Of a DNA stretch of 15,609 bases, positions 1 to 6,196 are shown one piece after another. Location of the stretch: positions 31,053-46,661 of the forward strand of contig FR899734.1 of assembly GCA_000437275.1 (NCBI GenBank), given 5' to 3'. Position 1 is the first letter of the stretch; each line of letters starts with the position of its first letter. The notes under the pieces are model-generated. The model ran no database searches. It saw nothing but the letters and a program-made list of their open reading frames with translations, and had not been told where the DNA came from. Source of the stretch: Clostridium sp. CAG:411. GTDB taxonomy: Bacteria; Bacillota; Clostridia; Lachnospirales; Lachnospiraceae. Made by a program: the position numbers and the translations under genes.

Positions 1-589
1 CACGTAACAACGGCTCCCAATGGTCCTTTCCTGTGGCTAATGTAAAACTGGCTGGCACGATTATCACCTGTGCACCCTCCAATGCCATCCTTCTAAACAA
101 TTCAGGAAAACGGATATCATAACAAACTGCAAATCCTAGCTTTCCCAATTCTGTCTCTACGGTCACAATCTCTTCTCCTGGTTTTATATATTGAGATTCT
201 GCACAAACGGTCCCGTCTGTAAGCGTTACATCAAACATATGTATCTTGCGGTAAGTAGAAACAATCTGTCCCTCTCTATTTAGTAACATACTGGTGTTAT
301 AACATCTATTTTCTCCTTCTATCCTTTCATGCATAGAACCTGTGTGAATGTACACTTTATGTTCTTTTGCTTTTTCTCTCAAAATTGAAATGGTTTTTCC
401 ATCTAAATCTTCTGCCATCTCAGTTTGCTTTCCTTCGCTCGCCTCTCCATTCATAAGTTCTGGAAAACAAATCAAATCTGCACCATGCTTTGCGGCCTCC
501 TCAATAGCTGCCACTGCCTTTTCTAAATTTTTGTCTTTACTTTTTCCCGAATCCATCTGTACCAATGCTGCATCATATTTCTTTTTCAA
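1..589 (-). CDS. Nitrilase-superfamily amidohydrolase (omega-amidase/Nit2-like), C-terminus cut by window edge
   Basis: The frame is open for 196 codons from a TTG start to the window edge. The nitrilase catalytic triad is visible: Glu44 in CFPELM, Lys115 in YRKIHMFD and Cys156 in CYDIRFPE, followed by PASFTLATGKDHW, which resembles the Nit2/omega-amidase branch. Such enzymes hydrolyse small amides (for example alpha-ketoglutaramate or deaminated glutathione) through a Cys thioester in the cytoplasm. The TTG start is chosen because a GGGGAGGT ribosome site sits 8 bases upstream; the first in-frame ATG (codon 12) has no ribosome site and would cut into the first beta strand. A strong terminator separates it from the peptide gene upstream, so it is probably a separate unit, although no promoter was recognised. 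The substrate cannot be told from sequence, and another C-N hydrolase activity is possible. Confidence 0.9.
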   Translation of the reverse strand, partial: MKKKYDAALVQMDSGKSKDKNLEKAVAAIEEAAKHGADLICFPELMNGEASEGKQTEMAEDLDGKTISILREKAKEHKVYIHTGSMHERIEGENRCYNTSMLLNREGQIVSTYRKIHMFDVTLTDGTVCAESQYIKPGEEIVTVETELGKLGFAVCYDIRFPELFRRMALEGAQVIIVPASFTLATGKDHWEPLLR

Positions 590-660
590 TTGCGTTTACC
601 TCCCCGCCTGTGTTTTCCTATTATTTCGTCTTTTTCCCTTTCACACACAAGCATTTTGAC

Positions 661-705
661 AAAAAGAAAACAACCAACACTTCCTGTATCAGAAATGCTG
701 GTTGT
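661..705 (-). terminator. Rho-independent terminator after the small peptide gene
   Basis: On the minus strand ACAACCA (699-705) pairs with TGGTTGT (670-676). An inner stem rich in G-T wobbles extends it toward a short loop near 685-690. The stem is followed by TTTTCTTTTT. There is no comparable T-run on the plus strand, so it acts on the leftward transcript coming from the peptide gene. Confidence 0.8.
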
Positions 706-728
706 GTTGTTAGACAGATTATTATTCA

Positions 729-756
729 TGATACTACCTGCAAAACAGGTATATCA
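729..756 (-). other. Hairpin in the 3' untranslated region of the peptide gene
   Basis: Minus-strand TGATA and ACCTG pair with CAGGT and TATCA around a TTTTG loop, giving two 5-bp helices split by a small internal loop. No T-run follows, so it is unlikely to terminate by itself. It lies between the peptide stop codon and the strong terminator at 661-705. It could stabilise the transcript 3' end or be a processing site; that role is inference. Confidence 0.45.
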
Positions 757-771
757 CAACTGATTTATATT

Positions 772-957
772 TTAGTCTAAAATAGCACTTGGTCCAACAG
801 ATGGATCTGGTGCAATTGAAATGGTAGGTGTAGGAGTGTGTGTTGCATCACTATGTTGTCCCTTTCCAGCACAATTAATAAATGAATTTCCTCTATACGC
901 ACCTGCTGTTAATGTCATCTTCAAATCAATGATTTCTGGATTATTCCACTGTTTCAT
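772..957 (-). CDS. Small RiPP-precursor-like peptide (61 aa), lasso-type leader motif
   Basis: This 61-residue peptide starts at an ATG with a perfect AAGGAGG ribosome site 7 bases upstream, has its own promoter (995-1023) and is followed by a terminator, so it is very probably expressed. Its N-terminus, MKQWNNPEIIDL, places W4, P7, I9 and L12 at the spacing of the lasso-leader motif Y-x2-P-x-L-x2-L that RRE proteins bind. T17-A18-G19 resembles a leader/core junction with Thr at -2. The presumed core is Gly/Asn-rich with one Cys (C29), and its tail is rich in Thr, Pro and Ser (41-57), ending SAILD. No Asp or Glu lies 7-9 residues after G19, so a classical lasso ring cannot form there. The upstream neighbour carries nucleotidyltransferase and HPr-kinase-like domains known from lasso tailoring. 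There is no hydrophobic signal peptide. RiPP identity is inference; a small regulatory or structural protein remains possible. Confidence 0.65.
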   Translation of the reverse strand: MKQWNNPEIIDLKMTLTAGAYRGNSFINCAGKGQHSDATHTPTPTISIAPDPSVGPSAILD

Positions 958-994
958 AAAACGACCTCCTTTTTAATATCCTCTATCCACCTAA

Positions 995-1023
995 ATAATA
1001 ACATCACCAGACAAATATTACAA
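995..1023 (-). promoter_or_regulatory. Sigma-A-type promoter of the small peptide gene
   Basis: Minus-strand TTGTAA (1018-1023) is separated by 17 bases from TATTAT (995-1000). A TG one base before the -10 makes it an extended -10 promoter. The leader to the ATG at 957 would be about 30 bases and includes the AAGGAGG ribosome site. The -35 overlaps the last unit of a TGTA repeat array, which suggests regulation. Confidence 0.7.
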
Positions 1024-1057
1024 GAACTGTTACAACTTTGTTACATTTGTTTGTACA
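1017..1057 (-). repeat. Four phased TGTA-type hexamer repeats over the -35 region
   Basis: Reading the minus strand, TGTACA, TGTAAC, TGTAAC and TGTAAT begin at 1057, 1045, 1034 and 1022, that is 12, 11 and 12 bases apart, about one helical turn each. The last overlaps the -35 box of the peptide promoter. Direct repeats spaced this way are typical of operators bound cooperatively on one face of DNA. The regulator is unknown, and AT-rich intergenic sequence could produce some of this by chance. Confidence 0.45.
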
Positions 1058-1064
1058 CTTACTT

Positions 1065-3158
1065 CTACTTTTCACAATGCTCTAAGATGGTCTGCAATAC
1101 CTCCTGTCTGGCATCTCTATTGGTAGGACGGTAAATACGATACACTGGTATTTTTTGTGCGATACAAAGCAATGTTTGAAATGCCTCTACCGAAAGACCA
1201 TCATTGTGATTGGACATATATTGTGAAAAAATATAAGAAGTTAATAGTTTTAAAGCTTCCATTCCTTCTATTTTTTCGATTTTAAGTTCATCCTTTTGCC
1301 AATCTGGTATCAATTCAAAAATTGCCTTCATTGGTTTTGCCGATGCACACATCTGCTCTTCTTTCAGTCGAAGTCGATATTTTCCTCTCGCTTCATCCAC
1401 ACATTCCAATTCTTCTAATTTATAGCCCTCTTTTTCTGCGCTCTCCACTGTATATTTTTGCTGCGGAACAGACAAATGCACATAAGGTACTTGGTCTTTT
1501 ATTGTTACGGCAGATACATCATCCGCTAACAATTTGTATCCTTTCTTTCTAAGAATGGCTGAATAGGTTGATTTTCCTGCCCCACAATCACCAACGATTA
1601 AAACAGCTCCCTTCTCATCTCCTACAGAAGAACTGTGAAATGGAACAATGCCCCGCATATACATATTAAAACACATAGCATGGCTGATAATATAGTGTTT
1701 TAATTCTTTCATAAGTTCTGGTGTATCTGGCTCTGCAATGATTTCATTTCCATTTCGGCAAACGATTCGCCCACATGCCACTTCAAACCAAATGTAGGAA
1801 GGGGTAACTTTCTGTACAGCAGGATTTTTTAATGCATCCGCCTGCTCTAACTGATATACATAAATATCTGCCTGTGCTTTTTCTTCTTCCGTCAATGTCA
1901 CATGAAATAATTCGTCCATCTCAATTTCAGAAGCAATTGTCAAGTCATATGCCCGATAAAAATATTTGGCATTTCTTTTTGCTTCAGATAAATTCAATGG
2001 TTGTATTTCCTTTTCATGATATGTCTTTGTCTTTACCTTTGCTTCCTGACAACTTAAATGAAACGTATGGATAAATTTCAATTTTTCATCTACCCGTTCC
2101 CGAATTGGTTGAAACACTGCTTCATTTTCTTCCAGAAATGCTGGCACATTATACTGATCATCGATTCCATCCACATAAATCTTTGTAAGATCCGCTAATA
2201 ATACCTCATATTCCGGAGTCAACCGCATTGTGCAATCCCGAATAAATTCTACAATCAAACATCCCACATCTTCATAGGATGGTGTACCTCTTCCATCCAT
2301 AATGCTGTCATCCATATGTAAATATCGAATTGCACAATAGAATACTAATTCTGAAAAATAGTCATAGCCTAGTTTTTCCAACATTTCCCACATATGTTTA
2401 AAATCAATTTTTTCTTTGTAGGCATCCACGTATAAAGCAATATCCACCAGACATTGAAATGCGATTCCCTCTGTGATTAAATGCTTAATCGTATGAAAAA
2501 TAATATAGATCAAATGTTGTGTATATCCCAAAGTTTTTGTCGGACAGCCTAGCGTCTCCACTTCTATCAAACTATTTTTATCCGTAATATGCATCGCATT
2601 CAACAACTGTATTTTAGGTCCCTTAAATTCTTCCCACAACGTATAATGTAATTCTATTTTGTGCAGACTTTCCGGATGAATAAATACGGGTACTTCATCC
2701 TTCGAAGTACGCTCCTCTTTTAAATATCCTCTATTTTGTAAAAATCGAAAAATCTCCGCAGTATCTTCCATCGTAATCAAAAGATCCGTATCTTTGGATC
2801 TGCGAAATGCAGGATTGGGATACAAGGTTGCCAGTACACTCCCTTTAAAAACAGTGTAAGGCAACTGCACAACCTGTGCCTCTTGCAAAAATGCTTTCAA
2901 TGCCTTCTGTTGCTGCTCAGAAAACATTACTTCCTCTTTTGCTCCTTTTTGCCAGTTTTCTATTATATCTTTTGGAATTTCGTAGTTCTTCGCGATCCGT
3001 TCTACCGTCTCCAAAGTCAACGCAAGCAAAGAAGATGCATCCGCATACTTATATATAATTGCCCAATTTACACCTCTGTAATTATAAGATGTACCATATG
3101 GTGCGTGTAATGCTTCAAATATAATCTGTAAAAAAGTTTCTGCATTTGGATAATACAT
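1065..3158 (-). CDS. Fused nucleotidyltransferase (NTP_transf_5-like) and HPr-kinase-like protein
   Basis: The predicted product is 697 residues and cytoplasmic. Around residues 100-175 it has the uncharacterised nucleotidyltransferase pattern: KGSVLATLYPNP, then RRSKDTDLL with its metal-binding Asp pair, then HKIELHYTLW. Around 505-550 it has an HPr-kinase/phosphorylase-like core: PFHSSS, Walker A GDCGAGKST and LLADDVSAV. Members of both families occur as separate tailoring enzymes in paeninodin- and pseudomycoidin-type lasso clusters, where the kinase phosphorylates the peptide's C-terminal region; here they form one chain. I chose the ATG at 3158 because AGGGGG lies 6 bases upstream; a TTG two codons earlier abuts that ribosome site. 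The gene lies 107 bp upstream of a peptide with a RiPP-like leader. No convincing promoter was found between the terminator at 3230 and the start. The real substrate, peptide or sugar, is unproven. Confidence 0.85.
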   Translation of the reverse strand: MYYPNAETFLQIIFEALHAPYGTSYNYRGVNWAIIYKYADASSLLALTLETVERIAKNYEIPKDIIENWQKGAKEEVMFSEQQQKALKAFLQEAQVVQLPYTVFKGSVLATLYPNPAFRRSKDTDLLITMEDTAEIFRFLQNRGYLKEERTSKDEVPVFIHPESLHKIELHYTLWEEFKGPKIQLLNAMHITDKNSLIEVETLGCPTKTLGYTQHLIYIIFHTIKHLITEGIAFQCLVDIALYVDAYKEKIDFKHMWEMLEKLGYDYFSELVFYCAIRYLHMDDSIMDGRGTPSYEDVGCLIVEFIRDCTMRLTPEYEVLLADLTKIYVDGIDDQYNVPAFLEENEAVFQPIRERVDEKLKFIHTFHLSCQEAKVKTKTYHEKEIQPLNLSEAKRNAKYFYRAYDLTIASEIEMDELFHVTLTEEEKAQADIYVYQLEQADALKNPAVQKVTPSYIWFEVACGRIVCRNGNEIIAEPDTPELMKELKHYIISHAMCFNMYMRGIVPFHSSSVGDEKGAVLIVGDCGAGKSTYSAILRKKGYKLLADDVSAVTIKDQVPYVHLSVPQQKYTVESAEKEGYKLEELECVDEARGKYRLRLKEEQMCASAKPMKAIFELIPDWQKDELKIEKIEGMEALKLLTSYIFSQYMSNHNDGLSVEAFQTLLCIAQKIPVYRIYRPTNRDARQEVLQTILEHCEK

Positions 3159-3229
3159 AAACAACCCCCTATCAATGTTTCACTTACTTATCTATTCGGA
3201 ATAACCAATCAAAAATTACATCTGCCTGC

Positions 3230-3261
3230 AAAAAAACACCTGAGGACAATGCCTCAGGCGT
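3230..3261 (-). terminator. Rho-independent terminator of the secreted starch-binding protein gene
   Basis: On the minus strand ACGCCTGAGG pairs with CCTCAGGTGT (10 bp, one G-T wobble) around a 6-base loop, followed directly by seven T residues. It lies 27 bases past the stop codon of the gene at 3288-5759 and should insulate the kinase gene from it. Confidence 0.92.
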
Positions 3262-3287
3262 TATACTTTTCCTCTTTTTGTAATATA

Positions 3288-5759
3288 CTATTTTATTTGT
3301 GTAATTACTCCATTTTTTACTCCATATGTTCCAACGCTTCCCAATGTATAGTTTGCTCCTGCTTTTGAATCCCAGCTACCATTTCCATTGTTAAAACATA
3401 CGATTGCATTTTCCGATTCATCGACTGGAATTACATATTTGTAATTATAACCAGCAACTTCGTTTGTAGCTTCCATCTTCACACCTGGTGCCGCAGTCCA
3501 ATCCTTATTTCCGTTTTTATAGTGGATATATGCATTCGTCCATCCTGTACTATAATAAACCGTAATACTCTTTTCGATTGGGTTCTGTGTAGGAGTTGGT
3601 GTAACGGTCGGTAATGGCGTTACTTCTGTTTCCAACCGACTTACCACACCATTCTTTACTCCATATACACCACTTTCTACTGCATAGTTAGCTCCATTTT
3701 TTGAATCCCAGTTTCCCTTTCCATTATTAAAGCATACGGTTACTTTCTTCTTTGTATCAAATGGAACTACAAGCTTATGTGTATAGCCCTCTCTCTCATC
3801 TGTCTTTTCCATCTTTATTCCTGGAAGAGTGGTCCAATCTTCCCCATCTACTTTATAATGTGCATACGCTTCTTCCCATCCTGTGCTATAGTAAAGAACC
3901 AATGCACTTTCTGGCACCTGTGTAGGTGCAATTGTCACCTCAGGAGTACTTGTTGGAAGTGCAGTTATTTCTGGGGTTTCTGTCACCTCTGGTGTAGCGG
4001 TTACTTCTGGAGTTTCCGTTATCACTGGTGTTGCGGTTGCCGCTGGAGTCGCTGTCACTTCTGGGGTCGCAGTTACCGCTGGTGTTGCAGTTGGACGTAA
4101 AGATATTGTTGTTATTTTTGAATTGTGATGTGTAATTCCATACTCTCCAAGTGCATTTAACTTATAGTTTGAACCATTTTGCGAATCCCAGCTACCGCTT
4201 CCATTGTTAAAGCATACGGTTGCACTACTTTCATCTCCACAATCAATTACATATTTGTAATTATAACCATCTTCCTCTGAACTTGACTCCATCTTCTTCC
4301 CTGGTGCTGTTGTCCAATTTCCTGATGCCACCTTATAATGGATATACGCATCTTTCCATGAAGAAGTAGCCTTATAGTAGATTGTAATTGTATTTGCATG
4401 AACCTTACGAACAACATTGATCGTTACATCTTTATTCGAAATAACAGGAAAACTTCTAAGTCTCTTTCCATTGTAATAATAGTAATAATCATAGCCATCC
4501 TGCTCATAATCCGCTGGCAGATATATATAACCATTTGATTTTACAAGTGAAATCGTCTCTGTTTCATTATTCAAAGCAAATGTTGCTTTTGCAATATACG
4601 CGTTTCTATTTTCATCTACATAACCTGCGTAATTTTTCTCACTTAAAGCAGTAAGATTTACATGCATTACAGGACGTACTGTAATATCTGTGTAATCTGC
4701 ACCATTTCCTCCGTCCTGAATATGACCGAAGCAATCAATATTCATAACACGACTGGTTCCATCTCCTGCGGAACGCAACCACCAATAATTAAATCCGTAT
4801 GCTGTATATGCATTTTTCTGATGTGTATAGTCTGTCGTAACAGCTCTTCTTGATTCATAGTTTGTAAATCCATATGCCTTATCCGCAAGTTCTTTATAAG
4901 AAAGGCAATATATCTTGTCTGTTGTATTTGAGCTTCCATAGTAGCCATAGTAACTCTGCTCTTTTTCGTTTTTTACAGTCGTAGAAAGAATATTTTGCTG
5001 TTCTTCCTGACTAAATGCCATATTGATAAAGCTATACGCATTAGAAAAATCCATTCCATACGCATTTACTGTTTTATCGTATCCATTTAAGAAACTGCGA
5101 ATAGTACTATATTTCCATTCATATGGCTGCACATTTTTATGATTAAAATATTTTGCAGAAGTCTCCATTGTATATGGCTGTGTATCCAGATTGACATCAG
5201 AAATTACCATTGCATCTGTTCCATCTTCATTGATCGATAAAATCCTCCAAGTAATTGGTTCATAAACGTAATAGTGATATTCCTCGTCTGAATCCCACTG
5301 GTAATATCCTGTTTCTTCTCCAAGACTTCCAAAATAAGAATCACTCATTTTCATTCTTAAATATTTGGTTCCTTTTATCGTCGCTGTATAATATAGATTC
5401 TTTTCTGAGCCTATATAATCTGTAATTGGATTGTCAAGCTCTACCCACTTAGCTTCTGAAATATCCTCAAGCATATTCAATGTTTCCTCATCGGTCACTT
5501 GACTCTGTGGATATTCGCCATAAGTAAAGGTACTCCACACATTCTCTAATTCTCCATCCTTATCCGTATCTAAGGTAAATGGTTCTGAATAACGATCATA
5601 TGTATGAAGCGTATCTTGTGTTTCACTGGCCTTTACCTGTATTTTTTGAGTATTTCCTAATGAATACGGTGTAAAGGAACATACCGTAGCAACGCTAAGT
5701 GCAACTGCTACACTTCTCTTAATTCCCTGCCTGATTTTGCCTGAAAATTTGTTGTTCAT
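3288..5759 (-). CDS. Secreted multidomain protein: DUF6273-like domain plus three CBM25-like starch-binding modules
   Basis: The 823-residue product begins with a long Gram-positive signal peptide: basic residues to about 15, a hydrophobic stretch 16-30, and likely cleavage after VKA44. A DTDKDGE motif near 64-70 resembles a calcium loop. Residues 76-370 match the DUF6273 outline (YGEYPQSQV, ITWRIL, WWLRSAG at 326-332, RPVMHVNL at 362-369). Three homologous modules follow at about 456-553, 618-707 and 731-823. Each has the CBM25-like pattern AYxHYK, DWT/NWT, PGxKM, VCFNNG and WDSxxGxNY. They are joined by Thr-Pro linkers at 555-617 and 708-730. No glycoside hydrolase catalytic domain, LPxTG, SLH or dockerin is visible, so it probably binds starch or glycogen as a non-catalytic surface or secreted protein. 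The ATG has an AGGAAGG ribosome site 9 bases upstream. It is monocistronic, with its own promoter and terminator. The ligand is inferred from the module family. Confidence 0.9.
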   Translation of the reverse strand: MNNKFSGKIRQGIKRSVAVALSVATVCSFTPYSLGNTQKIQVKASETQDTLHTYDRYSEPFTLDTDKDGELENVWSTFTYGEYPQSQVTDEETLNMLEDISEAKWVELDNPITDYIGSEKNLYYTATIKGTKYLRMKMSDSYFGSLGEETGYYQWDSDEEYHYYVYEPITWRILSINEDGTDAMVISDVNLDTQPYTMETSAKYFNHKNVQPYEWKYSTIRSFLNGYDKTVNAYGMDFSNAYSFINMAFSQEEQQNILSTTVKNEKEQSYYGYYGSSNTTDKIYCLSYKELADKAYGFTNYESRRAVTTDYTHQKNAYTAYGFNYWWLRSAGDGTSRVMNIDCFGHIQDGGNGADYTDITVRPVMHVNLTALSEKNYAGYVDENRNAYIAKATFALNNETETISLVKSNGYIYLPADYEQDGYDYYYYYNGKRLRSFPVISNKDVTINVVRKVHANTITIYYKATSSWKDAYIHYKVASGNWTTAPGKKMESSSEEDGYNYKYVIDCGDESSATVCFNNGSGSWDSQNGSNYKLNALGEYGITHHNSKITTISLRPTATPAVTATPEVTATPAATATPVITETPEVTATPEVTETPEITALPTSTPEVTIAPTQVPESALVLYYSTGWEEAYAHYKVDGEDWTTLPGIKMEKTDEREGYTHKLVVPFDTKKKVTVCFNNGKGNWDSKNGANYAVESGVYGVKNGVVSRLETEVTPLPTVTPTPTQNPIEKSITVYYSTGWTNAYIHYKNGNKDWTAAPGVKMEATNEVAGYNYKYVIPVDESENAIVCFNNGNGSWDSKAGANYTLGSVGTYGVKNGVITQIK
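3291..4394 (-). repeat. Three tandem CBM25-like module-coding repeats
   Basis: The three homologous modules are encoded at about 4101-4394, 3639-3908 and 3291-3569. Each ends in a block close to VCFNNGxGxWDSxxGxNY followed by YGV/YGI. They differ at many positions, so this is an old duplication and not a recent exact repeat. The unequal linkers between them (63 and 23 residues) break strict periodicity. Confidence 0.8.
3912..4091 (-). repeat. Thr-Pro-rich degenerate linker repeat
   Basis: This stretch codes for about ten imperfect units of the type T-x-T-P-x-V (TATPEV, TETPEV, TATPAA and similar), so the DNA is a degenerate repeat of roughly 12-18 bases. It separates the first and second starch-binding modules. 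Such linkers are extended, are often O-glycosylated, and change length easily by slippage. Confidence 0.75.
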
Positions 5760-5812
5760 AGAAACAATCCTTCCTTTTGTAATACATTCTTAATAATTTT
5801 GTAATTTTTTTC

Positions 5813-5841
5813 ATTGTATCACACAGTTCAAAATGAGGCAA
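5813..5841 (-). promoter_or_regulatory. Extended -10 sigma-A-type promoter of the secreted protein gene
   Basis: Minus-strand TTGCCT (5836-5841), a 17-base spacer and TACAAT (5813-5818), with TG one base before the -10. The implied leader to the ATG at 5759 is about 45 bases and holds the AGGAAGG ribosome site. No operator-like repeat stands out. Confidence 0.75.
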
Positions 5842-5905
5842 GCATAAATTCCCAGTTATTTCTAATACCATTTTGTGTATATTGTCCAAAAGAACTTTTC
5901 TTTTA

Positions 5906-6139
5906 TTACTTTCCCATTAAATCCATTTTCTCTTTTTTCAATTTCTTCAAAAATGTATCCTTTAACTCGTTTGTTTCTTCTAATTGTTTTATCCTTTTCT
6001 TTAATGCATAAATATAGTCCGTTGTTACCCTAACACCATCACGCACAACCAAATCTTCATGCCCTTTTAATTCGTCTAACCATTGCAACACAGATTTTTC
6101 TCTCGTTTCATTAAAGGTATTATCTTCTTTCCCTATCAT
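5906..6139 (-). CDS. Small charged coiled-coil-like protein (77 aa), function unknown
   Basis: I do not recognise this protein. It is hydrophilic with no membrane segment or signal peptide. The C-terminal half (about 44-77) is Lys/Glu/Leu-rich with heptad-like spacing (YIYALKKRIKQLEE, then LKKLKKEK), suggesting a helical coiled coil. The ATG at 6139 is preceded by an AAGGAG ribosome site 12 bases away, rather far, but a stop codon lies in frame just upstream, so this is the only credible start. It lies 57 bp downstream of ybaK with no terminator between, so it may share that transcript. It is supported by the ribosome site, same-strand placement and ordinary codon use. Only a weak AT-rich hairpin follows it. 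Confidence 0.6.
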   Translation of the reverse strand: MIGKEDNTFNETREKSVLQWLDELKGHEDLVVRDGVRVTTDYIYALKKRIKQLEETNELKDTFLKKLKKEKMDLMGK

Positions 6140-6196
6140 TGTTCAACAACACTCCTTACACATTTGTATCCGTTTCTTGCAAACTACTCTGACCTA

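Noticed and set aside
772..957. Calling the small peptide a true lasso peptide precursor
   Set aside because: The leader motif fits, but there is no ring-forming Asp or Glu at core positions 7-9 and no lasso cyclase, RRE protein or peptidase gene in the window.
3165..3229. Promoter for the nucleotidyltransferase-kinase gene (TTGATT box)
   Set aside because: The -35-like TTGATT has no acceptable -10 at 16-18 bases, so I did not annotate it, although some promoter is expected after the terminator.
3912..4091. CRISPR-like or intergenic tandem repeat
   Set aside because: The units are degenerate, have no spacers, and translate as an in-frame Thr-Pro linker.
3777..4100. 107-residue plus-strand ORF rich in Trp, Cys and Phe
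   Set aside because: It is the antisense of the Thr-Pro linker and second starch-binding module; its repetitive composition follows from the linker repeat.
4640..4790. Diversity-generating retroelement target, suggested by the WWLRSAG-type motif in the DUF6273-like domain
   Set aside because: No reverse transcriptase, template repeat or adenine-biased variable repeat is seen in the window, and the domain is not C-terminal.
4742..4948. 68-residue minus-strand ORF inside the secreted protein gene
   Set aside because: It lies wholly within the long, well-supported 823-codon frame, in another frame, with no ribosome site of note; it is a shadow.
5876..5900. AAAAGAA/TTCTTTT hairpin as a terminator after the 77-residue protein gene
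   Set aside because: It is entirely AT-rich with a tiny loop and no T-run; too weak to call.
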